From NCBI GenBank assembly GCA_963513935.1, contig OY740774.1:84654890-84718889 (forward strand): 64,000 bases of DNA, given 5' to 3'. The position numbers and the translations under genes are program-made. The DNA comes from Aphrophora alni (lineage: Eukaryota; Arthropoda; Insecta; Hemiptera; Aphrophoridae). Of the stretch, positions 26,485 to 39,166 are shown piece by piece (within the stretch, counting starts at the first letter, position 1; each line of letters opens with the position of its first letter). Below the pieces are notes generated by a model. It saw only the letters and a list, made by a program, of their open reading frames with translations, did no database searches and was not told where the DNA came from.

Positions 26485-26680
26485 AACACACACAAATTCT
26501 TTTGTTAAATTCTACAATTTATTGGTCTAATCGACCATGGTTTCGCCAGTTCCGGCAATGACGAGGCTTATACAAAGACTAAAAAATAAATAAATAAGTA
26601 AAATGAAATGCCCTAACTGGCGAAACCATGGTCGGCTAGACCAATAAATTGTAGAATTAACAAAAGAATTTGTGTGTGTG
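26485..26680. repeat. Long near-perfect inverted repeat (hairpin) with 63-bp loop
   Basis: The arms 26485-26551 and 26615-26680 are reverse complements over about 66 bp with only a few differences. They include ACAAATTCTTTTGTTAA, TCTACAATTTATTGGTCTA and CCATGGTTTCGCCAGTT. The similarity starts at a short CA/TG-type microsatellite on each side. The loop is unique. It may be a young fold-back element or a hairpin-RNA source. Confidence 0.8.
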
Positions 26681-26686
26681 TATTTG

Positions 26687-27303
26687 TATAACATCAAAAT
26701 CTGTGAAGTATCGTCGGTCATCAGAATAAACAATGTGTTTTTATTTAACTAAAACGTTTTATATTTTTTTATGTTCAATTGAATGTAAAATAATAATCCC
26801 ATCGTTATTTTTTTTTTTTTAAACAACAAAAAAAACAATTAAAAGTTTTTTTTTCTATTTGGGAAGAACATGATTTTTTTTTAATGTGATATAATTTAAA
26901 CACTACAGAACCGATTTGATCCCTCATTTTATAGTAGCCTAGATGAAAAGTAGACAACCACATTATTGTATATACAGATTTATATCTTAAACAGCTTTTT
27001 AGTTAAACTCCAAAAATATAATGTTTTAAAAAAAAATTATTATTATTATTATTAATATTTTAATAAATTTTAATTTGTTTTAGAACAATAATAATACAAA
27101 ATAATGTTATACAATATCTTGATAAATAAATTTCACAAATAGCAGATAAGAGAGGGGAAACTCGTGATAAAGTCAAATCGATACAGAAACATCTTAGAAT
27201 AGTTAAGAAATTCATTTTGTGGGTGGTTGTGTGAGAGAGTTAGTGCAATGTTTTTGACATTTTTGTACACTAAACTTTTAACTATTATTTTTAGCTTATT
27301 TAG
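26687..27303. other. AT-rich DNA, no supported gene
   Basis: Long A and T runs and a short ATT run near 27037-27055. Nothing else. Confidence 0.4.
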
Positions 27304-27523
27304 TATGTCAGAATAATCCTTTTTCTATCGTAGGGATAAATTCCTTACGACCGCAGTTTCGGGCATTCACCAATCCTTATAAAACACAAAAACACTTGAT
27401 AAAATACAAATATTAACTCCGTTTAGAGGTCGTTAAAAAGTTCAAACATTGTTGGCTAGCAACGGGCTCGTTACGCCGTAGGAAGTAGGTTCTACGATAG
27501 AACAAAGATTATAGTCCGACATA
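27304..27523. repeat. Inverted-repeat element, candidate MITE
   Basis: The left end reads TATGTCAGAATAATC then TTCTATCGTAG. The complement of the right end reads TATGTCGGACTATAATC then TTCTATCGTAG. Similarity continues inward at a lower level (CTTACGACCGC against CCTACGGCGTAACG). There is no coding content. Boundaries are approximate and no target duplication could be fixed. Confidence 0.5.
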
Positions 27524-28191
27524 ACAAATACAATTTAAAAAACGAGTTAATTAGTTTTACACTAATCCGTAGGCTAAAATCATGGAATTTAAACTAAACC
27601 TTTGGTTATGTAATGTTGGAAACAATTTTAATTCCACCGTCAACATTAAAATCATTTCTTCAACATGTCATTCTTTGTTGGTAAAAATTCAAACAATGGA
27701 ACAAGATAAAAACATTGGCATTTGTTTAAAAAGCTCACTCTCAACTTTCTTTACAAAAGGGTATTGTAAATAATAAATTACTATGAGAAACTTTTTAATA
27801 AAGCTCTTCTTCATTATTCCACTGAGCAATGATTTCTTTGTAAAAGTTTGAGGTTAAGCCTACGGCTTCAATTAAGGCTCTACTCCACCTCCGCCATATT
27901 GGATTCATGTCCCCTAAGAATAATGTTACACTTGAGCAGTTGTACTGATGTCAATTTTCATCTCAAAATTATCGTTAAAAAATCATTTTAAAGATCACGT
28001 GAACGCGGATGTTATCCTTTTAAAAAATTGCGATATAATCATTAGTGGTTGAATAAATGGAGTGGGCATTTGTAAATCGATTTTCTATTTTGCTATTTTT
28101 TTGTGAGTCAGTGAATATTTTCAAAAATAAAAAAAAGGAATACACTTATTGATTTATTATCTATTACAATAAATAATGTCGAAGTGTTTTA

Positions 28192-28327
28192 AATTAATTC
28201 AAGTACAATCTTCTACCAATCCTAACATTTTCTTATTATTTTACATTTGTAGACTAGTTTTGGAGTTTATCCATCTTCGAAAAATATAAATAATAAGAAA
28301 ATGCATAAGTTTGTACTGTAATTAATT
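28192..28327. repeat. Inverted repeat with 16-bp perfect inner stem
   Basis: The inner arms CATTTTCTTATTATTT (28226-28241) and its complement (28288-28303) are perfect. Outer arms AATTAATTCAAGTACAATCTT and the complement of 28307-28327 match at most positions. A six-base offset separates inner and outer similarity. This is a possible small MITE. Confidence 0.5.
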
Positions 28328-31194
28328 ACATAGATCATACACCATAATTAGTTTCTTATAGGTCACTTTGGTCCATGGACTTTTCGCTGTCAGTCATCAT
28401 TTGTTTATTTAAAACAAACCGATATCAAACATTCATGAGTGACAATAGAGGTAAAAATTGTGGATGAAAGGAAAAACAAATAAAATCAGCCGAGGTCTGT
28501 TGTAAATGAAATATGAAAAAAAATCAATTTTACTAATTTCGTTATAAATTTAGTGAAATTATAAAGATTAATCGACCCAAACCAGTGTTAAAAATCCATG
28601 TAAAAATACTCGTATAGAAGGATTCATTTTGATGATGAATAGTTTTGGTGTTTTTTTATTTGGTTTTTGGGGATAAATGGGTGAGAAAGTGTGGGTTCCT
28701 TCATCGATTATTTAGGTACTTTGACTTTTTCGCTAAACGGTCCATATTCCACAATTTGTTACTGTTTACATTCCAACATTTACCTCATTCTATATTTATA
28801 TCACTTGTGCAATATTCGATATCCCGGCTATATTTGGCAGTTTCAATTAGACATAATCCGAACGATTAAATTCCAATTACAATGAACAGTTTCATCGCTC
28901 TTTACTGCCTCTTTAGTATGATGTCTATTTAACGCATTCACGAATTCCTATCATTTCCATATTGATAATTACGTTGAAGGCAAGTGAACGTTTATTTCCA
29001 CTTTGCAAATTATAAGCAATACATTTTTACATAAACACATAAAATCTGTAAATTGTTTTCTAATTTTAGTGTGTTGTTTGCAAAATACGAAAATGAACCC
29101 TGATGTCGTTATGAACTCGTTGTTATACAGCTACTACTTTTTCACATGTACGTAGTATATAGAGTGTAATGCGATGGGTCAAAAATTAAAGTCTAGTTTT
29201 GTTTTCGAATCCATTTTGAGGTCCCTTGAGTCCAAAAAGTTTGATTTTAGAATATTGTCTGTTTGTAGTAAGTTCTACAGATCAAGCGCGTGGACCGAAT
29301 TTAATCAAATTTGTTATGTGGCCATATTTTGGTATTATCTCAGAATTTTTATTATTAGTATTTAATTTAGTTCATAATATAAACTTAAAAGGTAGCTGCC
29401 ATAGGAAAAACACAAAATCACGATTTTCTTATAATCGGATCAAAGATTTTCTTCTAAATTTAGATTTGCCTCTAAGAGATCAAAAAAAAATGTATTGGTT
29501 GCCATCTCTCCAAAAATATAGTTTAGTGAGTGATCAAAAAATCAATAATCAGTCATGGATCCACAGATTTCGTACAGATTTTATGGGAATGTGAAGAATA
29601 ATAACCCAAATCCGTGTGGTAAATCGCAAGTATAAATAAGTAGTAAATTTCAGGAATAATTATTGACAAAACACCAAATTAACCTTGGCCGCTGTCATAA
29701 AACCTCGATTTTTACCAAATACGGTTTACGGACGTGTTTATGGTACAAGCGAAGCAAGATTTGTACCTTTTTGAAATATATAACTATTTTTTCATAGCCA
29801 TTGTTCATAGATCTTATTCATTTTTTTTTTTCATTGATAAACTATCAAACTGTAATTTTTGGTGAGGATTTGTTTTTGTTGGTTTTTATTTTGTTTTACG
29901 AATGGGGAGAAGACGAAGGTTGTCTAAAGATTTTAATACCGTATGCATTATTATTATGTAATGTCAATAACAATATTTGCACCTTATTATTCAGTCGTTA
30001 ATAAATTTAATAATTAGCAGTAGACTACCGTAAAATATATGTATCACTATTTAAATATTTCTCTCTAAAAGCCTAATTTATTTAGATGCATACGTAACCT
30101 TTGTTAATTTCACAAATTAAATAAATCTTAATTAATTACAAGTATTCACAATTTTAAAAATTGAACACCAACTCTTCAAAATGGGTGATTTTACTATTTT
30201 TTTTATGCGTAAAAAATAGTTAGACGTCGTTGATATTATAGTCTTCAATATTGGCTACAGTGTCAAAAACATTGGCTACTGGTTTTATAAAACGAAAGAA
30301 AAACGGGATAGTTATTAAAAATAATAATATTCATACTGTGACAATTTTGATTTTTGGATGTATAGGTTACTTGAAGTCAACAAAGTCTACAATGCAAAGA
30401 AGCTCCAAGCCGAGAGCAGTGGTCTAGTGTAGATAGGGTATGACTAAACTAAGCAAAAGTGAAGCTCAAAAGCACGGAATTCGTAGTGAATTGAAATTAT
30501 AAACAAAAACAGCTCTTTCAACTGATAAGAGCGGGAGAGCATGCGTAGTAGTAGTCCAGCCCTTGCGTCTACTTCGGGTTTTCCCGCCCTTGGAAATGAA
30601 ACTATGACTATGTTTTGCAACGCCTACTGCGCAATGGTGAAAACTCCCGTGCCTTGATGTTGCGTTGGTGTTAATTCGGTTATTTCATTTTACTCCTGCA
30701 GAGCCTTAAACAATATTATTGTGAAGTTCACATTGTTTTGTAAAAAGAAATTGTTAACATTTATAAAATAAAAATTATTTTAAATGTAGACATGACAAAG
30801 GAAGTTCGTGCGATGATTTTCTAAATATCATTTCCTTTGTCTTTCTTATAAGATAAAATGATATAAAAAGGAGTTCCCTTAAAATATTTATTTATTTAAG
30901 TACTTACATGTTTAGATGGAGCCGTTTATACTAAGGGGGCATCGTTTGCTCCATAAATGTGTCCAAAATCTAAGGTGAATTCGAGTTTTTAAAGACTGTG
31001 ATCAAGGTTTATTTTTGTGTCTACGATTATTCCTAAACCGTTATTTCCTTTGACCTGCTATCTTGCTCACTTTGGTCTTGGTCGGTAGTATTCACAATCA
31101 ACAAACTTTCTACGAAATCGGTAAAAGATGTTTTTAACACAATTAGGACACTCAATAGCTCGCTGAAGTAAAAGTCCATTCAGTCTAGAGGAGC
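28328..31194. other. AT-rich DNA; no convincing gene
   Basis: A 122-codon frame at 29226-29594 includes a hydrophobic run, but the DNA is AT-rich and I recognise no motif. 26330-26420 and 29597-29680 share a diverged CCGTGTGGTA..AAGTA..GGAATAAT block. A small hairpin, GACAAAGGAA...TTCCTTTGTC, lies at 30794-30841. 30400-30680 is somewhat G+C-richer, without identifiable content. Confidence 0.35.
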
Positions 31195-31315
31195 TGAATC
31201 TACATCGTTGTAGTCTTGGAGTAGATCCCTCTCTTTCTTGTCAAGCCTCTATTCAACAACTCCTCTTTTATTCACAAGGGGATAATGACTGAGAGGTTTT
31301 TCAACTTTAAACTAC
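31195..31315 (+). repeat. Dispersed repeat R2, copy 2 (internally shortened)
   Basis: It has GATCCCTCTCTTTCTTGTC and then jumps to TTTATTCACAAGGGGATAATG and ACTGAGAGGTTTTTCAAC. The central CGCTATTAGAGTATCC block of other copies is missing. Confidence 0.5.
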
Positions 31316-32384
31316 AATAAACAAATATTTCTTTTGTCTTTTATAACATTGACTACTTTTATTTATTGACTACTGTCTTTTATAACAGGTCATGAGTGAA
31401 AGATTTTTTGTAAGATTGAGAACAATACGTTGTGACCAAGGCACATTCACATACCAAGTTCGATTAACATCAGCACGTGTTTAATACATTATTTTTGTTA
31501 ATTAATGTTTTTCCCAATCTCTATTTTTTTTTCGTTTTAAACTGACTGGTTTACAGACAATATACTCTGCACATTCCCGCTGAGCAAAGGTTGAGTTATA
31601 GCCTCATAAATTTACGAGGAATCTGTGTCTGAAGTGAATTATCTTAACACAATATCCTCCTCAACGTTGTATCTTAACTTGTTTAGTTAAACACGAGCTC
31701 ATTTAGGTCATATAGCAATGTAATAATGCTGCCGAGTACTCACTTCCAAAATTTAATAAACGGTTCAGCAATTATTGAGCAATCTTTGGTGTTCTTGATA
31801 AACATTTTTGAAACATCATTTAACAAACAATTTCATAACAAAATTATGTATACATTTATTAGAGCATAAACTTGTTTTAAACGTAGCTCCCCTTTTATTC
31901 ATTTTTGGTATTTACTGTCGGTTATCTGAGTTTTACTCCACTACATATTCTAAGTAGGTTCACACTTCAACTATCCTGGAGTTAACTTCAACAGGGAAAA
32001 TAAGATGGCCAAGCAGATAATGAATTTAATAATGAGTTGTTATTGAGTAATACTATGCCCACCTAACGGTTCTATATACTAATGTTGAGGTTCTTACTAT
32101 ATAGAACGCAAATTATTCTTATTTATCTAAATATAACCTTAAGGTTCTCGCTATGTAGTAAAGGGGTTAAACTCAAGCTGTACAAAACTCTATTTTGCCA
32201 AGTGGTTACAAATACAGCGAAAACATGGACTCTATAACTGGTAACATGAAGAGGAGGGAAGCAAATCATAGAAATTATACGGTCTTATGTATGAGGTTTG
32301 TTGAATTCGAATCAATTTGTTTTGTGAAGTTGCACAACGTTTGATTTTTGGGTCATTTACTCGAGTCGAGGAGTATTCGAAAAG

Positions 32385-32580
32385 AACAAGTGGAAGACGG
32401 TATTATTGGACAAAGAAGAAGAAAACAAAAAAGGAGATGGGTAAAGAATGTTGATGGAGACCTGAATTAGAGTGATTTGGACCGTGAGTTGCAGACGGGT
32501 TTCGTTGGATAGAAGAGAGAGTAGATGAATCATAACGTAGGCCAGAGCTTACCTAGAACTGTAGTACCGGAGGGGAAGTT
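32385..32580 (+). pseudogene. Possible 3' remnant of a non-LTR reverse-transcriptase ORF
   Basis: One frame reads a basic patch (RRRKQKRRW), then VKNVDGDL and, after an internal stop, SDLDREL. That order of a basic GRPR-like patch, RW and a DL box is reminiscent of the C-terminal end of RTE-type non-LTR polyproteins. There are at least three internal stops and no catalytic motif, so it would be a degraded fragment. The match is weak and could be chance. Confidence 0.25.
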
Positions 32581-32862
32581 AAGATAAGGTATAATCAGAG
32601 TTTACTTTCGTATTATCCACGAGAAATTGGAAGTTTTAACTTCAATTTGTCATTTTGGTTTTGATTACAAATAACTCCCAATCTAACATCTTAAAATAAT
32701 ACAGTATCGTGATATTTATTATAAATCATTAGAGCCAATTTTGAAAAAATCAAATTTTAAAGTTTTAATTTTACGAGATTTATTTGAAAATTTAGAGTTA
32801 TAGAACAACTTTTAAATATATTATGAGCTCGACTTGTCAGATGGTATACTTGATCAAATAAA

Positions 32863-33240
32863 ATTCTCACCAATAGTGCGTTTATTTATTCAAACGCATT
32901 TCGTCGACGAATTTGTCATCATCAGTGATTTACGAGCTACAATAACTAAACCTACAACGATGCCAAACTCCGTAATTTACAGAACTAAAGGAGGAGTGAC
33001 TTAAACCTACTTTACACCGGTAATGCGTTAACAAATGTCTTGTGTTAACCGAACGTTAACATTTAACTAATACAATATTACTTAACCAATTTTATATCTA
33101 AGAATACAATATGGATTTTACATTAATATGGAACTTTCTACAGGTCTTAATTCATTATGTACAATTACATTGCAGCTCGTGCATAACTGAAGATGACGAC
33201 TTTATCGTTGAATAAATAAACGTACTATTGGTGATAAGTT
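32863..33240. repeat. Element with inverted ends of about 55 bp
   Basis: The left end carries CACCAATAGTGCGTTTATTT, then CATTTCGTCGACGAATTTG and TCATCATCAG. The complement of the right end carries CACCAATAGTACGTTTATTT, then AACGATAAAGTCGTCATCTT and CAG. A third, related end (ACTGAGGATGACGACTTTG then GAAACGCGTTTGATTAAG) occurs alone at about 47160-47205. These ends resemble terminal regions I associate with Penelope-like elements, but that link is from memory and unproven. Confidence 0.5.
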
Positions 33241-33405
33241 TTATATCTATAAGAAAAACTTTTCTTTAATTCTTGGAGCTATGAGCAATATAAGCCCAAT
33301 TTACAAATTTTACTAAAATCATTTATATCAATATGTAGACTTTAAAAATCCACAATCAACAGACATAGGTCCTTAAAATATATATATATATATATGACTC
33401 AAAAT

Positions 33406-33412
<7 letters not shown>

Positions 33413-33465
<53 letters not shown>
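33413..33465. repeat. (AT)n microsatellite
   Basis: About 53 bp of uninterrupted AT dinucleotides, preceded by a shorter AT run at about 33378-33395. Confidence 0.95.
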
Positions 33466-33469
<4 letters not shown>

Positions 33470-33759
33470 CCTGAAAATTGGATATTTCAAATACTCAAAT
33501 TGTTATTCTTGACTTGTCACAACTTTCTTTAAACTAATTTTACGTGATAATATAAAAATAGCTTTTGAAAGGAATGTTATAAATTAATAAAAGGAAAAAT
33601 CGCCTGTTTGCAGTTGACAACCCTCAATTTGAATGAGCTTATTTCCTGTCTTAAAGTTACTATGCATTGAAACATTGTGTGTGTTAGAAATAAAACCAAA
33701 CAGGAGTTCTAACTATTCTATAATCAAAGATCCTGTTAATTATTTTTTTTGGTTGTTTA

Positions 33760-33965
33760 AAGCAGAAAAACCTCTGTCATCATCGCCTTATAAAAAAAGG
33801 TAGAAAACGACTAAAATAAAGACATCTATTTTTAAAATATTCTAATAGCGCCTGGGTCCGAAATTAACAAGAGAGATCTGATAGGAAACATGAATAAGAG
33901 TTTACAAGACTACATGGGAAATGGTCCAGCTCAGTTCCCTCGTGATTTCCAAACCCATACATACA
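33760..33965 (-). repeat. Dispersed repeat R2, copy 3
   Basis: The complement reads CTTATTCATG, TATCAGATCTCTCTTG, GGCGCTATTAGAATATT, ATGTCTTTATTTTAG, ATAAGGCGATGATGACAGAG and GTTTTTCTGC. It aligns along its length with 61025-61230. Confidence 0.65.
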
Positions 33966-34469
33966 TAACACAGCCTCTGGGAGGAGTGCTTGTGATTATT
34001 TTAATTGTAAAATCTGGACGGTAATTCGAAAGAAATTTCTGGAGTTTTTGTTTTGATATCTACTCTATATCTTTGTAAAAAACATTGTTCACAAACCTCT
34101 GGAGGAAGCTGTCGAGTATTTAATTTGAAATGGTTAGTGGTTTTGTGATGAATAGAAAAAAATATTGTAAAAAGATCATTCAAGCATATAATATCGTAAT
34201 TTAGGCCGAGGGAGGCCCATTGTAAATAAATGGTGGTTTGTATTAAAAGTTAATGGGGTTGGTTAGAAGTCGGAATTTATTTGCTGTTTGTATACGTCAT
34301 GGGGTGAATTTCATACATCCTCGCACAACACAACCCCTTTTAAAAGCTTACTCTAATTTGTTATCATGGAATTAGTTTAATGGTTATTACAGAATAAATA
34401 AAAACCTATACATATTCCGACCCTATAAAACAACATAACTTTCTCCTCTGGATATGTGATAATAATAAG

Positions 34470-34640
34470 TGACATTAAACCAACACTACCATGATACTGT
34501 ACTTTATAAACAGAGGTAATATAATAACGTTAATTACATCAGGCCACGAGTGTTCAAAAGTTCACCAACTGACAAAATTGGTTAAATATCATTATAAGTT
34601 AAATGCCGCCCGTCATTTCCAATTTAGTTTCCAATGACTT
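34470..34640 (+). repeat. Dispersed repeat R3, copy 1
   Basis: Shared with 37385-37550: TTAAACCAACA, ACTTTATAAACA, AGGTAAT, GAGTGTTCAAAAGTTCAC and an AACT(G)GCTAAAT-type block. Both copies are on the same strand, about 2.9 kb apart. Class unknown. Confidence 0.55.
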
Positions 34641-35119
34641 TTTCCAGCTTTTTGTTTATATCGCCGCCCGTGTTATTCAACTTAAAACTCCCTTAAATTG
34701 ACAGATAATTTGGAGATTTCAATTCCGTATGTAATGGTGTCATCCCAACTTTCTACCAGTTATTATTTTATTGGAAATTGTTTTGGTTTTATTGTGTGTA
34801 GCTGTATACGTATCTTCAAAGTTTTAATGATATTTTAGTAGACTATCAAATATATTTTGACATCTGTTATAAAAAATATATTGTGAAATACAAATATAAT
34901 AAATGAAATGAAACCGTGGCAAATAGTATAGTTATTGTAAAAAATTCTAATTTTAAAAGCGTGACAAGGAAAATCGATACTCTTAAAGAACATTAGATAG
35001 TCAAACGTTTTAATATAATACATATCTTCAACTCCTTTCAAGGTCTAACAAACTACAACGAAGTAACAATATATACAATTTCGAGATTGGGAAAATCTGT
35101 GTGATAACTCTTTAAAGAA

Positions 35120-35270
35120 ACTAACTCTACTGGGTAAGACCCCCTGATCTATCAATACATTTAACATTTCCTACAAGGGCCTAGAAACCAACTATTGAGT
35201 TCAATATTTAGAATATCTACTAGTATTAAATTGTATGATCGGACTGGGTAAGTACTATGTAGCGTTCATG
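35120..35270 (+). repeat. Dispersed repeat R4, copy 1
   Basis: Its CTACTGGGTAAGACCCCCTG, ATTTAACAT, CTACAAGGG, AGAAACCAAC and TTAAATTGTATGAT blocks align with the copy at 50882-51040, with many substitutions. Confidence 0.45.
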
Positions 35271-36532
35271 AACTTGTTTTAAAATAACTATAAAGTTACG
35301 GTTATTTTTTTTTTATAAATAGAATTAAGTAGAGATACTTTTTAAAGGATTTATACATTTTTTAAATCAACAAAATCCTTCTTCAATTCTAGTAGCTATA
35401 ATTAATTATTTAAATAATTGTTTAATATTCCACATTTTTCAGACTTACTAATTGACATGACGATTTCAAAATTATAATTATTTAAATAGCAATAAATATA
35501 TAATACTATTGTTAAAGTAGTTTACTAACATTATTTTATAGTTAATAATCTTTAACTATGATGTTCAAAGTCTCTGGAAATGATTTTCTTTGATTTTAAA
35601 ACAAAAATTATACGATATTTCATTTGATATTATTTAAAGTAAGGGGATTTAATAGGTTTTGATAATACAAAACAACAAGCTATTTATTGTTACTAACTAT
35701 TGGTAGTTAAATATCTTTTTTTAATATTTGCAACTAAAACTTTAGAGTTCGCTATATATTTATAGTAAGGTTCCAATATAACTTTATTATTTATTTATTA
35801 ATTTAGTGAATCAAAATATATTTTGTTCCCTACAGGGTAAGAATTAAATGTCAGCTATTACCATGTGGTTCCCAATTACCTACCAGCCAAAGATCCCAAA
35901 AGGAAATAGTACTCCCCTATACTCATATTAATAATTATTCATGTTGGGAAATCTACAAACCTGGGACTTTAGCACAGTAAATTTTAGTCAAATGTGTTTT
36001 TTACATACTATGATTTTTATACAAACTTTAGTTAGTTATAATAATAATGAATATAAAGTAAACAAAAAACAAGTTAGTAACTTCTATATGAATAACTTAT
36101 CTATTATCAAAGTTTAATTTTTTTTTTCATTTGGATCTAGTTGTAATAATTATGAACATAATAGTTTACAAAAAAAGGTTAGATAGACCTACATGGAAAT
36201 TTAGAAGAAAAAGTATAATTTATTAACAATTTAAACATGTAAAAATCGCACAAACGAGATGGGAATAGTTTTAATACCATTTTTAAAATACCATAAATTG
36301 AACATTTTAATCGCATCTGAGCAAATAAAAAACAAAATATAGGGAATTTGAAAGCTTTATAAGTCGTTTGAAATATGATTTCTTAAAATTCACATTTTAA
36401 GACATAGAATCACAAAAAAAACAACTATGTTTAACTCTTTTATTCCCACCACTTAAAAAGTTACTCTTCGAAGAACTCAGAAAATTCCTAAAAAGGAAGT
36501 ATTTTAAAGCCATTTTGTTAACATTCTATTTT

Positions 36533-36639
<107 letters not shown>

Positions 36640-37384
36640 CTAAAAGGGACTTGTTATTCTAAACCTAGTTTATTTTAATAAAATAAATAACAACAATATT
36701 TTAACACTACAACAATCTTTAATTGATGCCATCATTCATCATTGGAAAGGTTGCAGAATGAAAGAGAGAAGGGTACGAACGATGGTTACGTAATTACATA
36801 TTTGGCTAAAGGGTTAATAAAAATGTAGTTTTAAGGAAAATGGTGGTTTTTATAAGACTTATGAAAGGACTTCAGTTACAAAATAGTTCAATATTACACA
36901 TGACCAGGTATAATCAGGAGGTATATGTACATTTAATTAGCAGTGTACGTAAATATGATGGTATATTTTATTTTGAGATGTAAAACGTTATATTAATTTT
37001 GTTTTAAATAAGATCCTAATCAAAGATCTGACCTGATATTTACTAAAATAATCTACCTCCTATAGCAATAATATGGTACCTACAATCCGCTAATTGGAAT
37101 AATTACTAAAACTGCTGCGTCAATGAACAAGGTTTTATCTTTGTACAATAACCTTAAACAATGCTGCTTCACATCGGCACTCCATTAGACTAATCTGCAT
37201 GCTGAAAAAGCATTTCTAAGAAGATATTTTCATTGCATCAATAAATTTAAAAAAAAAGATTTAAAATTAAAAAAGGAATAACATGTAATTTAATCTTAAA
37301 TTTCACTTGTTTTATATTTTAAGATAAAATTAAAGGTCCATTTTATGTTTCAAAGTTTAACAATTTAAGTTTGGTTAGCGAATA

Positions 37385-37550
37385 ACCAACCTTAAACCAA
37401 CAATGCCATGTTACTGGACTTTATAAACACAGGTAATGTAATATCATAAATTACATTTAGCCTTGAGTGTTCAAAAGTTCACAAACTCTCACAACTGGCT
37501 AAATGTTAAAGTAAAAAACTGTCATATTTATGTTAAATTTAAAGTCCTTT
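37385..37550 (+). repeat. Dispersed repeat R3, copy 2
   Basis: Counterpart of 34470-34640, with the same order of landmarks and moderate divergence. Just upstream, 37060-37190 has a short open stretch without recognised motif. Confidence 0.55.
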
Positions 37551-38164
37551 TAGTTTCTATTTATTTACAAATATAAATTGATTTTGATAATTTCCTAATC
37601 CATATTTGGCTTATCTTATTTGGCTGTCATTAGATATTTATAGTTAAAGATGAAACCTTATATGTTACTTCGGCTTGGAAAGCGTTTGATTAAAAATTCA
37701 GTCTTTGGCAGTATTAATGTGTTGGAACTCATGATCAGCAGTGATATATTGAGTTGATGTGAGAGGTTCAAATGGAGTTAAGAAAAGTATATTGGAGTAT
37801 ATTGGGTAGGTTAGTTTGTAAAATAAAAAACAGTACAGCAAACAGGATTAGTGGGTAAATAGGACGCAATGGGACAAATAGGATAAGGTGGGTAACGTTA
37901 ATTTTATATTATATTTCACCAGTTTTAATAGCGAAATATCAACGGTCTCGGGTTTGGCTGTGTTTTACATTATATGAGCTTTCCAGCAACATGCTACACG
38001 ATATATTTGATTAAAATTCCAATCGAGTCCCCCCCCACCCTTCCCAACCTATTATCTCCACTGGCTTCTTGATATATTTGATCGTAATCACTACTTTTTT
38101 ATTTTAAAAATCTAATTTAACAATTTCCTTTCTAGTGAACTCTATACTTTTAAAATTTCACTAG

Positions 38165-38330
38165 TTGTGGCCTGCCCGAAGCACCATAGCTGGATTTCCT
38201 ATATTTCTCAGTCTAGTTTTGGGTAAGATCCTTCTTGTTCTTATTTTTGATCAGATCTCATTTGACCAACACTCGTTCTTTTCCGACCAGAACCTTATTA
38301 CAGTATCCGACGGTTAGAAGTTAAAAAATA
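38165..38330 (+). repeat. Dispersed repeat R2, copy 4 (partial)
   Basis: It contains ATAGCTGGATTTCCTATA, GATCCTTCTTGTTC, GATCAGATCTCATTTGACC and CTTATTACAGTATCCGA. It lacks the GGCGATGATGA end seen in other copies. Confidence 0.5.
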
Positions 38331-39166
38331 TATATTTTTTTCCGTTCCTTTTACGACTTTAAAGAACAAGGGTAAACATGTAATCAAACTCCTTTCAAAC
38401 TTAAGTCAAAACTAGGGATCCATATCTATAATTGTAAGTTTAAATTATAGACAGGTGCAATGTAGTGACCTTAGGTTTTTCCGACTTTTCTCTAGTCGTT
38501 ATTCCTTTTATAATGATTTATAATCAGATATAATTTTTGAGTTCTCTCGAAAAAATAAAGAAATGTAGAATGTCGATGAAAATTCAACAACATAACAATA
38601 GTTACATCTATTAACTCTTTGACATTATCACAATTTGTGTTTTTCTAGACTATATTTACTCGTTAAAGAGATACAAACTTTCGCCCAATCCGGTATCTTC
38701 AAATTTACACCAAAAAAGACCAAGTTCCTAACAGTACAAAAATACTAAATATACGACTAGCCTAACCTTACCTAACCTAACAAAGTTGTAATTTCATTAT
38801 AGTAGACTGAAGTGTGTATTGTAGTTTTCATTAAACTTTAGACAGTATTAATTACATTGTATTTTGAGAACTGAAGTGACCCTTACATTGAATAAATTAC
38901 CATTTATTTATTTGGTTACTTAAATTTTGTATGAATACTTGGTCAACTTGTAAGTTCTACGAACTATGATTTTATTTTCTAATTGATTTTATAGCAATCT
39001 GTACTGGGGTTTCTGAATAATGTTTATATATTTAATCGATTTTTTTCCTTACATAATAGTTGTTCTTCGGATGGAAATCTTTGAATAGGAAACAAAACAA
39101 TGTGATTGGTTACAGATTATCTTTTGATCCACCATAAAACCTCTCATAAAGAAGTTTTTTTTTCAG

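Noticed and set aside
29226..29594. 122-codon plus-strand frame with a hydrophobic segment
   Set aside because: AT-rich DNA gives Phe/Ile/Leu runs by composition. There is no motif, no start context and no supporting neighbours.
30400..30680. G+C-richer stretch with GAGCAGTGGTCTAGTG, considered as a tRNA-derived SINE head
   Set aside because: No B-box-like GGTTCGANTCC at the right distance and no tail or target duplication.
38757..38785. CCTAACCTTACCTAACCTAAC, resembling insect telomeric TTAGG repeats
   Set aside because: Only about three imperfect units. Such strings are common interstitially and give no evidence of a telomere.
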